This document shows, piece by piece, positions 19,435 to 27,488 of a DNA stretch of 45,066 nt; position 1 is the stretch's first letter; each line of letters opens with the position of its first letter. The translations under genes were made by a program, and so were the position numbers. Under the pieces are notes generated by a model. The model ran no database searches and had not been told where the DNA came from. It saw only the letters and a program-made list of their open reading frames with translations. Location: assembly GCA_022824315.1 (NCBI GenBank), contig JAJEAC010000193.1:1-45066 (forward strand), read 5' to 3'. This stretch comes from Silicimonas sp. GTDB taxonomy: Bacteria; Pseudomonadota; Alphaproteobacteria; Rhodobacterales; Rhodobacteraceae.

Positions 19435-20010
19435 TCACGCCTCCTTGTCGGCATCCTGGTTCGAATCTGTTTCGTCGGCTTCCGCTCCGGGGGTTCGGTC
19501 CGCCCTGTCGCGCGCGTTGAAGGAGGCGCGCACCAGGTCATCCGTCAGCACGAGCCTCGCATCGTTCAGCCAGTCGAACTTGAGCCCGATGATCCCCTCG
19601 TCGACCTCAACGAGCACCTCGTCGTCCTCCACACCGTGAAGAGTGCCCCTGAATCGCTTGCGGCCGTCGATCATTTCGGACGTCTCGATCCTTGCCTCGC
19701 ATCCGCTCCACGCCGAAAAGTCCTTCTTCCGCGTCAACGGACGATCAATGCCGGGCGAACTGACTTCCAGCGTATAGGCATCCTCGATCGGATCCTCGAC
19801 ATCCAGTGTCGCGCTGACGGCAGTCGAAATCGCTGCGCAATCATCGACCTCCATGCCTCCGTCCGGGCGCTCTGCCATGATCTGCAACGTCCTCGCCTTT
19901 CCGGACATCAGTCGCACGCGCACGAGTTCAAAGCCCAGGTCTTCAACCACCGGGGCAATGACGCCGGCCAGACGCCGGTCCACGCTTGTTCTGGCAACGA
20001 GTTCGTTCAT
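19435..20010 (-). CDS. rimP: Ribosome maturation factor RimP
   Basis: 191 aa, from the ATG at 20010 ([16 protein letters not shown]); a TTG four codons upstream lies inside the T-run of the leader terminator and is unlikely. The N-terminal alpha/beta domain contains '[24 protein letters not shown]' and '[21 protein letters not shown]' type motifs (SSPGIDRPL is the family signature, at about 85-93). The C-terminal SH3-like domain ends in an acidic tail. RimP assists maturation of the 30S subunit. It is the first gene of the rimP-nusA-ylxR-infB operon. The leader holds a terminator that ends 10 nt before the start. Confidence 0.96.
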   Translation of the reverse strand: MNELVARTSVDRRLAGVIAPVVEDLGFELVRVRLMSGKARTLQIMAERPDGGMEVDDCAAISTAVSATLDVEDPIEDAYTLEVSSPGIDRPLTRKKDFSAWSGCEARIETSEMIDGRKRFRGTLHGVEDDEVLVEVDEGIIGLKFDWLNDARLVLTDDLVRASFNARDRADRTPGAEADETDSNQDADKEA

Positions 20011-20093
20011 GGGCTCATACAAAAAAACGGGCCAGCGGCCCGTCGGTCACTTCCGTTGGAACCTCGGGGGTGGAAGCCGAAGCGCCGCTTTCG
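20011..20093 (-). ncRNA. rimP leader, putative transcription attenuator
   Basis: An RNA leader of about 83 nt runs from the inferred start near 20093 to the rimP ATG. It ends in an intrinsic terminator (20020-20043). AGCGGC in the 5' part of the leader (plus-strand 20084-20089) can pair with GCCGCU of the terminator (20034-20039), covering the end of its 5' arm and its loop, so the two folds exclude each other. A small hairpin GGUUCC-AAC-GGAA lies between. This fits the alphaproteobacterial rimP-leader class proposed from premature-terminator surveys. The ligand or protein that controls it is unknown. Confidence 0.6.
20020..20043 (-). terminator. Intrinsic terminator 10 nt upstream of rimP
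   Basis: On the minus strand ACGGGCC (20043-20037), loop GCT, GGCCCGT (20033-20027), then an unbroken run of T to 20021. This is a strong seven-pair stem plus seven T residues. It sits inside the rimP 5' leader, so it most likely acts as a regulated (attenuating) terminator rather than the end of an upstream gene. Confidence 0.85.
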
Positions 20094-20099
20094 AAATGG

Positions 20100-20128
20100 C
20101 ATATAGGCCAGTCCGAGTCGGGCCGCAA
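20100..20128 (-). promoter_or_regulatory. Probable housekeeping promoter of the rimP operon
   Basis: On the minus strand TTGCGG (20128-20123), a 17-bp spacer and TATATG (20105-20100). Start of transcription is expected near 20093. Spacing is ideal and both hexamers are good for a high-GC alphaproteobacterium. It lies directly upstream of the attenuator-like leader. Confidence 0.55.
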
Positions 20129-20518
20129 GGCGGAACTGGCGCAAATCTTCAAGAAGCCTTCAGAGAGGGCGTGTCATGGCCATGGCGTTAGGCCGTCGCC
20201 TGCCGGGAGCCTTTGGACACGCCGAGCCCGATGCCGCGCAATGGGCGAATCACGCCATTCGGTCGAGTTCAATTCACGGAGCACTTGCGGCTCTTGAGTT
20301 CGAAGTCCCTTTTGCCCGTTGAACCCGGACGTCCTGGCCGACCGCGTTTCTTGCAGGCCGCTTCGCATTCGTGCATGGGCGCGGAGCATGCGCCGCCCTG
20401 CATCCCCACGAAGACAGGGAGTGGGATTACCGCGTGTTTGTCACAAAGGCGGAAGGCATGCCCGGCGACAGCGGATGCGGGCGCGGGCCCGCAACCAGGC
20501 TTGCAGCGAGGCTGACCG
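20129..20518. other. 390-bp spacer without a recognisable gene
   Basis: Between the rimP promoter and the end of pip. I checked both strands for a tRNA (metY precedes rimP in enterics) and found no T-loop or acceptor stem. A hairpin TGCGGG/CCCGCA (20476-20493) lies 25 bp past the pip stop but has no T-run. Confidence 0.5.
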
Positions 20519-21523
20519 TCACGCTTGCACAGCGTCAGCGCCTGCGATGCGGCCCCGCGTTCTCAGCCCGTCAGTCACGCGCACCAGTTCCGCGCTGATT
20601 CCCGGTTCGCTGAGCGCGTGACCAGCCCGCGAAATGATCTTCAGGTTCGATCCCGGCCATCGTGCGTGCAGGCGAAACGCGCCTGCAGGCGGACATATCA
20701 TGTCGTACCTGCCCTGCACGATGAAACCCGGGATGCCGGAAATGCGGTCAAGGTTGGCCTCAATCCAGCCATCGTGGTCGAGAAAGCCCTTGTTCATGAA
20801 ATAGTGGTTCTCGAGCCGGGCAAAGGCACGGGCGAATTCGGACGGGCTTGAACTTCCCGAACCGTCGTTCCGCATCGAGGCCAAGGTGTTTTCCCAGCTG
20901 GTCCACGCCCGCGCAAAGCGGGCCTCGCTCTTCACGTCTCCGGAAAACAGCCGTCGGGAGTAGGCCGTGATCAGGTCGTCCTGCTCGTCATCGGGAATCA
21001 TGCCGGTGAAGCGTGACCAGACATCCGGCCAGAATGCACCCGCGCCTCCGCCATAGAACCAGTCCAGCTCGGCCTGGGTCATCAGGAAGACGCTGCGAAG
21101 AACGAAATTCGCCACTCGTTCGGGATGGGTGATCCCGTAGATCAGCGCCAGTGCCGCACCCCAGCTTCCGCCAAAGACGTTCCAGCGGCCCAGGCCGAGA
21201 GTCTCCCGGATCGCCTCTATGTCACGCACCAGATGCCAGGTTGTGTTGCCGTCGACGCTGGCATGCGGGCGAGACCGCCCGCAGCCGCGCTGGTCGAAAA
21301 GGATGATCCGGTAGAAGTTCGGGTCGAAATATCTTCGCATGGCCGGATTGCACCCGCCTCCCGGCCCGCCGTGCAAAATGACCACCGGGACCCCTTTCGG
21401 GTTGCCGCATTGCTCGACATAGAGCCGATGGCCATCACCGACATCAAGCATTCTCTGATCGTACGGGTCGATCCGCGGATAAAGGTATTGCGATGCCGAT
21501 TTTTGATCTGACGGTTTGTCCAT
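20519..21523 (-). CDS. pip: Proline iminopeptidase
   Basis: 334 aa from the ATG at 21523; the frame is open further upstream, across ubiG, but without family similarity. An alpha/beta hydrolase of peptidase family S33: oxyanion region HGGPGGG (51-57), 'DQRGCGRS' (78-85), nucleophile Ser120 in GGSWGA, Asp in '[10 protein letters not shown]' and His in 'AGHALSEPG'. These are the prolyl aminopeptidase signatures. The enzyme removes N-terminal proline from peptides in the cytoplasm. It is divergent from ubiG, with a 69-bp spacer that contains a small inverted repeat (GTGAA 21543-21547, TTCAC 21554-21558). Confidence 0.93.
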   Translation of the reverse strand: MDKPSDQKSASQYLYPRIDPYDQRMLDVGDGHRLYVEQCGNPKGVPVVILHGGPGGGCNPAMRRYFDPNFYRIILFDQRGCGRSRPHASVDGNTTWHLVRDIEAIRETLGLGRWNVFGGSWGAALALIYGITHPERVANFVLRSVFLMTQAELDWFYGGGAGAFWPDVWSRFTGMIPDDEQDDLITAYSRRLFSGDVKSEARFARAWTSWENTLASMRNDGSGSSSPSEFARAFARLENHYFMNKGFLDHDGWIEANLDRISGIPGFIVQGRYDMICPPAGAFRLHARWPGSNLKIISRAGHALSEPGISAELVRVTDGLRTRGRIAGADAVQA

Positions 21524-21592
21524 GAAAGTCCTATATACGGGAGTGAAAGCCGATTCACGGAACATTTTCAGCAGGAGCGCGCGAAAGACAAC

Positions 21593-22333
21593 ATGTCCAA
21601 GGCATCGACAGTCGACCTTTCGGAAGTCGAGAAGTTCCAGGCGATGGCCGCCGAGTGGTGGGATCCGTCCGGGAAATTCAAGCCTCTCCACATGCTGAAC
21701 CCCTGCCGCCTGGACTACATTACGTCGCAGATTGCCGTCGAATTCGACCGTGACCTTTCCCGGCGAACGCCCTTCTCCGGCCTCCGCATCCTTGACATCG
21801 GCTGCGGCGGCGGGCTCCTTTCGGAACCCATGGCCCGTCTCGGAGCGGAGGTGGTGGGTGTCGATGCCGCCGAACGCAACGTCCCGGTGGCCAGCCTGCA
21901 TGCGGACGAGCAGGGACTGTCAATCGACTATCGTCACGCCACGGCCGAAGATCTCGTGGGCGATGGCGAATCCTTCGACGCGATCCTGAACATGGAGGTG
22001 GTCGAGCACGTGTCCGATCCGTGCGCCTTCCTGGCGGCCTGCCATGACCTTCTGAAGCCTGGCGGCCTGATGACCTGCTCGACCATAAACCGGACGGCCA
22101 AGAGCTTCGCATTGGCGATTGTAGGTGCGGAATACGTCATGAGATGGCTGCCCGCGGGAACGCATCAATGGTCCAGGTTCCTCACCCCGGACGAACTCTT
22201 CGGCCTGCTGCGACAGGCAGGGCTTGAACCCGTCGACCGGAGCGGCTTCGTCTTCGACCCTCTCGGATGGGACTGGCGTCTTTCGGATCGCGACCTTTCC
22301 GTAAATTACGTCACGACGTCTCTTCGTCCTTAG
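21593..22333 (+). CDS. ubiG: Ubiquinone biosynthesis O-methyltransferase UbiG
   Basis: 246 aa. The N-terminus '[33 protein letters not shown]' is diagnostic of UbiG. SAM motif I LDIGCGGG is at 67-74, followed by '[12 protein letters not shown]' and '[14 protein letters not shown]'. UbiG performs both O-methylations of the quinone ring in ubiquinone synthesis. A GCAGGAGCG ribosome site lies upstream of the ATG at 21593. The 3' end overlaps the convergent MarR gene by 23 bp. Confidence 0.95.
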   Translation: MSKASTVDLSEVEKFQAMAAEWWDPSGKFKPLHMLNPCRLDYITSQIAVEFDRDLSRRTPFSGLRILDIGCGGGLLSEPMARLGAEVVGVDAAERNVPVASLHADEQGLSIDYRHATAEDLVGDGESFDAILNMEVVEHVSDPCAFLAACHDLLKPGGLMTCSTINRTAKSFALAIVGAEYVMRWLPAGTHQWSRFLTPDELFGLLRQAGLEPVDRSGFVFDPLGWDWRLSDRDLSVNYVTTSLRP

Positions 22334-22781
22334 CCGTCTCGTCGAGACCCTGGCGCAATTCACGCATCACGGGCAATGCCCCCCGCAACCGCTCCTCCCC
22401 GATCGCGCTGACCGCCTGCGCCAGAACGGGCGCAACCGATGCCAGGGCCATGTCCCACGCCTTGCGGCCCGAGGGACTGATCGCGACCAGCTTCTTTCGC
22501 GCATCGTCCCAGTCGGGCCGGACATGAATGAACCCTGCCTGCTGCAGCCGTCCGATCGTGTTTGTCATTGCGCCTCGCGAGACGTTAAATGCCCGCGCCA
22601 GGTCTGCCGGGGTCCGTTCGCCACCGCACCGGGCCAGGTGATGCAGTATCGAGAAATGACTGAGTTCCATTCCTTTTGGCAGAGCCTTGCCAATCCGGCT
22701 CCGAACCAGATGGTCCGCCATGAACATCTCGCTGAACAATGCGATGGCCAATTGATCGACAGTGTCTCGGGGATTCGGCAT
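22311..22781 (-). CDS. MarR-family transcriptional regulator (PetP-like)
   Basis: 156 aa winged-helix regulator. The recognition region is '[54 protein letters not shown]' in outline, with the wing at '[10 protein letters not shown]'. Its place beside a nitrilase-family gene and glutaredoxin matches the Rhodobacterales PetP (called MarR/PetP in Rhodobacter). The ATG overlaps the nitrilase stop (TGATG, 22779-22783), so the glutaredoxin, nitrilase and marR genes are one unit. No ligand or operator can be read from the sequence; an adjacent petR response regulator, seen in some relatives, is absent. Confidence 0.85.
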   Translation of the reverse strand: MPNPRDTVDQLAIALFSEMFMADHLVRSRIGKALPKGMELSHFSILHHLARCGGERTPADLARAFNVSRGAMTNTIGRLQQAGFIHVRPDWDDARKKLVAISPSGRKAWDMALASVAPVLAQAVSAIGEERLRGALPVMRELRQGLDETAKDEETS

Positions 22782-23608
22782 CAGGCCTTGATGTAGAATT
22801 GTTCGCTGGTCAGTGACGGAATGCGCCGTCTCGCTTCATCGACCTCGTTCATGTTCAGGTCCGCCAGGTTGACGCCGGGCGCCTCCCCGCCATCGCACAG
22901 GATCCGACCCCACGGGTCGATCGCCAGGGAATGTCCATGGGTTGTCCTTTGCCGACCCTGGCTTGCCGCGTGGACACCGCATTGCGCAGGCGCCAGCACG
23001 AAGCACCCGGTCTCGATCGCGCGCGCCCGAAGCAGCGCCTCCCAATGCGCCTTTCCCGTATCGGAAGAAAACGCGGACGGCACCGTGAGAATCCTGGCAC
23101 CCGCCTTTGCAAGGCCGCGGAAGAGATAGGGAAACCGGAGATCATAGCATATCGTCAGCCCGACCGGCACGCCGTCCACGTCCCCCAGCACCGCCCTGTC
23201 TCCGGCACGATACCCGTCGCTCTCGCGGTATGTTTCCGATTCGCTGATCGCCACGTCAAACATGTGAATCTTGTCGTATCGCGCCGTGATGTCGCCACCC
23301 GGAGAGATCAGGAACGACCGGTTGAGAAATCGTCCCTCGTCCCCCGACTTCAATGCCAGCGACCCGACCAGAAGCCAGATGTCGCGCCGCGCGGCCATGC
23401 GACGCAACATGGCGAGCGTCCTGTCCTGTTCCTCGACAGCCAGCACGTCGCCCTGGTGCGACCGGCTCGTGGAAACGCAGTTGGTCACCTCCGGCGTCAG
23501 GACGAACGTTGCGCCAGCGTCCGTGGCGTCCTCCACAAGACCTGTTACCGCCCGCAGGTTTTCCTGCGGATCATCTGACGAGTTCAGTTGAATAAGGGCG
23601 GCTTTCAT
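22781..23608 (-). CDS. Nitrilase-superfamily amidase (Nit1-like)
   Basis: 275 aa carbon-nitrogen hydrolase with the full catalytic triad: Glu40 in 'LTPEVTN', Lys113 in 'RYDKIHMFD', Cys154 in 'TICYDLRFP'. 'ESETYRESDGYRAGD' and the length put it in the Nit branch that includes deaminated-glutathione amidase. That substrate would make sense next to a glutaredoxin, but it is inference; omega-amidase is the main alternative. It overlaps grxC upstream by 4 bp and marR downstream by 1 bp. Confidence 0.88.
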   Translation of the reverse strand: MKAALIQLNSSDDPQENLRAVTGLVEDATDAGATFVLTPEVTNCVSTSRSHQGDVLAVEEQDRTLAMLRRMAARRDIWLLVGSLALKSGDEGRFLNRSFLISPGGDITARYDKIHMFDVAISESETYRESDGYRAGDRAVLGDVDGVPVGLTICYDLRFPYLFRGLAKAGARILTVPSAFSSDTGKAHWEALLRARAIETGCFVLAPAQCGVHAASQGRQRTTHGHSLAIDPWGRILCDGGEAPGVNLADLNMNEVDEARRRIPSLTSEQFYIKA

Positions 23609-23865
23609 TGCGCGTCCAGCAGCGGATCCAGCCTCCCGGCCCGCTCCAATGCCGACAGGTCGTCATACCCGCCCACGTGGCAGTCCCCGACGAATACCTG
23701 CGGAACCGTCCGGCGTCCGTTGGCGCGTTGCATCATTTCCGCTCTTGCTTCCGGCTCGCCCATCACGTCAATCTCGGCAAACGGCACGCCCTTGCCGGCC
23801 AGCAGGCGTTTTGCCGCATGGCAATATCCGCAAAGGGGCGAAGTATAGATCTCGACAGTCTTCAT
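23605..23865 (-). CDS. grxC: Glutaredoxin 3 (GrxC)
   Basis: 86 aa thioredoxin-fold protein. The active site is Cys12-Gly-Tyr-Cys15, the cis-proline is in TVP (53-55), and the glutathione-binding 'GGYDDLSALERAGRLDPLL' ends the fold. GrxC reduces disulfides with glutathione. The dithiol site is CGYC where CPYC is usual. Its stop overlaps the nitrilase start (ATGA, 23605-23608). The upstream 143 bp to a divergent methyltransferase contain no comF gene, which commonly precedes grxC in related bacteria. Confidence 0.92.
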   Translation of the reverse strand: MKTVEIYTSPLCGYCHAAKRLLAGKGVPFAEIDVMGEPEARAEMMQRANGRRTVPQVFVGDCHVGGYDDLSALERAGRLDPLLDAQ

Positions 23866-24008
23866 TTGGCCGACCCCCGGACAACCGAAGCCTACGTAGT
23901 GGTTTTTCGTGCTTCGCGCCAGTGCTGGCGTGAAGCGCGGGCGCCGGGGAGCATCCAGGGCGGAAAGCGCGTTGCATTTGCGGCATCCGCTCTTACCTTC
24001 GCGTTGCC

Positions 24009-24827
24009 ATGTCCGGCCTGCCTGAAATCACCGACCGGAAAGCGCTTGCGCTGCATCGCGCCCGTGCTGCCCGTTCACCTGAGCGCTTTCTTCACGAGGA
24101 GGCGGCGCTTGAGATCCGGGAGCGGCTCGCAGAGGTGAACAGGGACTTTCGCGCTCCCGTCCTGATCGGGCACGTGACGCCGCCCATCGCGGCGCTGTTC
24201 CCGGGTGCACGGCGCATCGACGACACTCCCACGCTTGCGCTCGACCGCGAAGGCCATGACCTGGCCCTCCACTGCTTTGGCTTGCATTGGGCCGACGACC
24301 CGGTTGGCCAGATCGTCCAGGCCCGCCTCGCGCTCGTGCCCGACGGACTGTTTCTTGGCGTGACGTTCGGCGGCGCGACGCTGCACGAACTCCGCGCGTC
24401 GCTTGCCGAGGCCGAGACCCGCATTTCGGGCGGCCTTTCCCCGCGCGTCCTTCCCATGGCAGACATTGCCACCCTTGGCGGACTGCTTCAGCGCGCCGGC
24501 CTTGCGCTCCCCGTCGCCGACAGCGTCAGCACGACGGTCCGCTACCCGGACATCGGCGGACTCGCCACGGACCTGCGAGGGATGGGTGAGACCAACGCGC
24601 TTGCGTCCCGCAGCACGTCCCGGCCTCCCCGGGAGATCTTTCGCGAAGCCGAGAGCATATACCGACAGAACTTTGCCGATGACGGCTATCTCGTCGCGAC
24701 CTTCGAAATGGTCTTCCTGACCGGCTGGGCTCCCTCGGCAAACCAGCAAAGTCCGCTCCGGCCCGGAACCGCCGACATCCGGCTCGCCGAGGCCCTCGGC
24801 GTGACGGACTCCCGGCTGAAGCGATAG
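24009..24827 (+). CDS. BioC/NDUFAF5-like methyltransferase with a degenerate SAM motif
   Basis: 272 aa. The N-terminus 'LHRARAARSPERFLHEEAALEIRERLAEVN' matches the alphaproteobacterial BioC-like family related to mitochondrial NDUFAF5 (complex I assembly). Later 'ALHCFGLHWADDPVGQIVQARLALVPDGLFLGVTFGGATLHELR' is the usual post-motif region. The SAM glycine motif expected near residues 50-60 (D/E-x-GxGxG) is replaced by 'APVLIGHVTPPIAALFPGA', so SAM binding is not assured. ATG 24009 is the first start and lies divergent from grxC; hemH follows by 61 bp. Function in this family's degenerate members is not known. Confidence 0.75.
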   Translation: MSGLPEITDRKALALHRARAARSPERFLHEEAALEIRERLAEVNRDFRAPVLIGHVTPPIAALFPGARRIDDTPTLALDREGHDLALHCFGLHWADDPVGQIVQARLALVPDGLFLGVTFGGATLHELRASLAEAETRISGGLSPRVLPMADIATLGGLLQRAGLALPVADSVSTTVRYPDIGGLATDLRGMGETNALASRSTSRPPREIFREAESIYRQNFADDGYLVATFEMVFLTGWAPSANQQSPLRPGTADIRLAEALGVTDSRLKR

Positions 24828-24888
24828 CCCGCACCGAGGGCTTGCCCGTCGGTTGCTCCGTGGTGCTGCTGGACAAGAAGGGGCGGCT

Positions 24889-25950
24889 ATGATGGATGGC
24901 AGGACGATGACGGACAACAGCGCCCAATTTCCGCCAGGCCACCCGGACGTGCTGCCGGAAAGAACCGGCGTGCTCTTGGCGAATCTCGGCACGCCTGATG
25001 GGTACGATTACTGGTCCATGCGGCGCTACCTGAACGAGTTTCTTTCCGACCGCCGGGTCATCGACTACGCGCCGTGGAAATGGCAGCCGCTGCTGCAGGC
25101 CGTGATCCTGTCCCGCCGCCCCTTCACGTCCGGGGCGGCCTACAAGTCCATTTGGAACGAAGAGGCCGGCGAAAGCCCGCTCTTGACAATCACCAAGGCG
25201 CAGGCCGCCAAGATGACGTCCGCGCTTGCCGGACGTTACGGTAACCGTGTCTTCGTCGATTTTTGCATGCGGTACGGCAATCCTTCGACACGCGCAAAGG
25301 TCCGCTCGCTCATCGACCGCGGATGTCGGCGGATTCTCTTCTTTCCGCTGTATCCGCAATATGCCGGCGCCACCACCGCCACGGCGAACGACCAGTTTTT
25401 TCGCTCTCTCATGGCCGAAAAGTGGCAGCCCTCGATCCGCACGGTTTCGGCATATTTCGATCATCCGTCCTATATCGAGGCGCTAGCCCGTTCTGTCGAG
25501 CGCGCCGTGGCTGCGTCGGACGCTGCGCCTGACATCCTTGTCTGTTCCTATCACGGCATGCCCGAGCGCTACTTGACGGAAGGCGACCCCTATCACTGCC
25601 AATGCCAGAAGACGACGCGTCTCCTTATGGAGCGCCTGGGTTGGCCGGACAGCGGCATTGTCACGACTTTCCAATCCCGATTTGGCCCCGAGGAATGGCT
25701 CAAGCCCTATACGGTCGACGAAGTGGCACGTCTTGCGAAGTCGGGGCGGAAGAGCATTGCAGTGGTTGCGCCCGCATTTGCGGCCGACTGCATCGAGACG
25801 CTCGAGGAAATCAACGGCGAGATCCGGGAGAGCTTCGAGAACGCCGGTGGCGAGAACTTCAACTACATTCCCTGCCTCAATGACGACGATGCCCACATAG
25901 AGGCGCTGGCGGAAATCGCAGGAGAGCACATCAAGGGCTGGGTCGACTGA
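24889..25950 (+). CDS. hemH: Ferrochelatase
   Basis: 353 aa from the ATG at 24889, which follows an AAGAAGGGG ribosome site; a second ATG comes directly after. HemH inserts ferrous iron into protoporphyrin IX, the last step of heme synthesis. Visible signatures are 'GVLLANLGTPD' (27-37), the metal-binding His222 in 'CSYHGMPERYL', the 'GDPYHCQCQKT' loop, and 'FAADCIETLEEI' with the conserved Glu303. The sequence is complete. It converges on the L,D-transpeptidase gene; a small GC palindrome (25955-25967) lies between without a T-run. Confidence 0.97.
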   Translation: MMDGRTMTDNSAQFPPGHPDVLPERTGVLLANLGTPDGYDYWSMRRYLNEFLSDRRVIDYAPWKWQPLLQAVILSRRPFTSGAAYKSIWNEEAGESPLLTITKAQAAKMTSALAGRYGNRVFVDFCMRYGNPSTRAKVRSLIDRGCRRILFFPLYPQYAGATTATANDQFFRSLMAEKWQPSIRTVSAYFDHPSYIEALARSVERAVAASDAAPDILVCSYHGMPERYLTEGDPYHCQCQKTTRLLMERLGWPDSGIVTTFQSRFGPEEWLKPYTVDEVARLAKSGRKSIAVVAPAFAADCIETLEEINGEIRESFENAGGENFNYIPCLNDDDAHIEALAEIAGEHIKGWVD

Positions 25951-25978
25951 TGGTCGGCACGGTGCCGCGCGACGGCCG

Positions 25979-26560
25979 TTAGATCACCAGGACTCTCGTT
26001 CCGATTTTCGCGAGGCTGTAGAGTTCCGAAATGTGTTCGTTATACAGGCCGATGCAGCCATTCGATGACCGGCGGCCGATCTTGCGCGTGTCATGGGTGC
26101 CGTGGATGCGATAGTAGGTCCAGCTCAGATATATCGCATGCGTTCCGAGGGGATTGTCCGGTCCGGGCGGCACGTAGTCCGGCCATTCAGGATTCCGCTC
26201 CTTCATTGCCGGCGTCGGTCGCCAGTCCGGGCCTTCGACCTTGCCCACCACTTTTGTGTGCCCCCTGCGAGTCAAGTCTTCCGACATCGGCACGCTGGTG
26301 GGGTAGAGCTTGTAGATTGACTGGTCGTCATTCCAGTAGTGAAGCGCGCGCGCGGATATGTCCACGAGGATCGCGCCATTGCGGGTGTTGTCGAAGTAGG
26401 GCTGCCAGTCCAGGGCCCGGAAGCCCGACGCATTCCGCCGCACAGTTCCCGTAACCGAGTCTCGAAATTCGGTTGTGTCCTGCTGAGCAATCGACGGCGT
26501 GGCGACCGCCGCAGCGGAAGCCGCCAGAAACGTTCGGCGCGTAAAGGGACTGCGAGCCAA
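25979..26560 (-). CDS. L,D-transpeptidase with Tat-type signal
   Basis: 193 aa when started at TTG 26560, which has GGAGAGA upstream and puts a twin-arginine signal (TRRTFLAASAAAVATPSIAQ, residues 7-26) at the N-terminus. A TTG at 26608 would add 16 residues. The YkuD domain has the catalytic motif with His153 (RIHGTHD) and Cys169 in RSSNGCIGLYN. Such enzymes form 3-3 cross-links in peptidoglycan or attach outer-membrane proteins to it. 'YPTSVP' and 'TPAMKERNPEWPDYVPPGPDNPLG' are typical of the proteobacterial ErfK/YbiS-like branch. A CAP lipoprotein and a second transpeptidase follow within 1.5 kb. Confidence 0.88.
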   Translation of the reverse strand: MARSPFTRRTFLAASAAAVATPSIAQQDTTEFRDSVTGTVRRNASGFRALDWQPYFDNTRNGAILVDISARALHYWNDDQSIYKLYPTSVPMSEDLTRRGHTKVVGKVEGPDWRPTPAMKERNPEWPDYVPPGPDNPLGTHAIYLSWTYYRIHGTHDTRKIGRRSSNGCIGLYNEHISELYSLAKIGTRVLVI

Positions 26561-26935
26561 GACTGTCTCTCCGTTCGATGTTTCAACTCGGCGGCGAGCA
26601 TACGGCAAGCGCCTGAAGGACTCAAATCACAGAGGCGTCACTGCGCCGGCCAGGAATCGAATGCAGCGCAGACTGGTTCGTCGGGTTCAGACAAGGGCGT
26701 CTCGAGACCGGTTCACTGCGGCACGGGCGCGACGAGGACAGGCCTGCCGTTCACGATTGGCGTGTTCCGGAACGGATCGGATGTCATTGGCAGCGTTGCA
26801 TCATGCCGGAAAGGCCGTCATGTCCTCGGGAGGATTCACGGCCCTCGCGGCCAAGGCAACCATAGAGCATCTGAATGTTTGAACCGGACAAGACATGCAG
26901 GTATGGACGGGTCACCTTTGTGATGGCGGTGGAAG
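26561..26935. other. 375-bp divergent spacer before the CAP lipoprotein gene
   Basis: Lies between the divergent L,D-transpeptidase and CAP lipoprotein genes. I see no convincing coding frame, tRNA or terminator. It should hold both promoters, but I cannot pick a clear pair of hexamers. Confidence 0.4.
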
Positions 26936-27481
26936 ATGTCCCGAACGTGCCTGCTCGTTGTTGCCCTGGTCCTCGCATCCTGCGTGGAGAACGAGCCGGT
27001 GTACGGGCCAGACGGAAAGCCAGTGCCTCAGGGTTACCAGATCAGCGACGAAGGCCCGGCACGAATCCAGTTCCGCATGCTCGATTCCGTCAACATCCTG
27101 CGTCAGGCGCGTGGGCTGGAACCCGTCGCGCTGTCTGCGCATCTCAACGCCGCAGCAAAGACCCACGCCCTTGACATGTCGGTCCAGAACCGACCCTGGC
27201 ATTTTGGGTCTGACGGCTCCAGCCCCCTGGATCGCGTGGCCCGCGCAGGGTATTCAGGACGGCTCCTCGGCGAGAACATCTCCGAAACCTATGAAACCGA
27301 ACTCGAGACGCTCTCGGCGTGGATGGAAAAGCTGGAGGCCAGGCAAGTGATACTCGACCCACGTGCCCGCGACATCGGCTTTGCCTGGCATCAGGAGCCG
27401 TCGGGCAAGATCTGGTGGACGCTCGTCATGGGCGAACCGGCGGCACGAACGGAAGACGAAGGCGAAACGCCTTCGCAGTAG
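26936..27481 (+). CDS. CAP-domain (SCP-like) lipoprotein
   Basis: 181 aa. A lipoprotein signal peptide ends at LASC (Cys16), so the protein should be lipidated and face the periplasm. The CAP fold is recognised by 'NILRQARGLEPVALSAHLNAAAKTHALDM', 'HFGSDGSSPLDRVARAGY', 'LGENIS' and 'DPRARDIGFAW', which supply the two His and two Glu/Asp side chains of the CAP cavity. Bacterial CAP proteins are often tied to the cell wall, but their activity is mostly unknown. The gene converges on the next transpeptidase gene with a 7-bp gap and sits between two transpeptidases. Confidence 0.85.
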   Translation: MSRTCLLVVALVLASCVENEPVYGPDGKPVPQGYQISDEGPARIQFRMLDSVNILRQARGLEPVALSAHLNAAAKTHALDMSVQNRPWHFGSDGSSPLDRVARAGYSGRLLGENISETYETELETLSAWMEKLEARQVILDPRARDIGFAWHQEPSGKIWWTLVMGEPAARTEDEGETPSQ

Positions 27482-27488
27482 CGGCCCG

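Noticed and set aside
20129..20518. tRNA upstream of rimP, as metY in enteric bacteria
   Set aside because: Both strands checked by eye for T-loop, anticodon arm and acceptor stem; none found.
22311..22333. 23-bp tail overlap of ubiG and marR as a regulatory antisense element
   Set aside because: Short convergent overlaps are common in compact genomes; nothing else supports regulation.
26609..26935. tRNA-like stretch near 26650
   Set aside because: A short T-loop resemblance (around AATCGAATGC) is not supported by a matching acceptor or anticodon arm.
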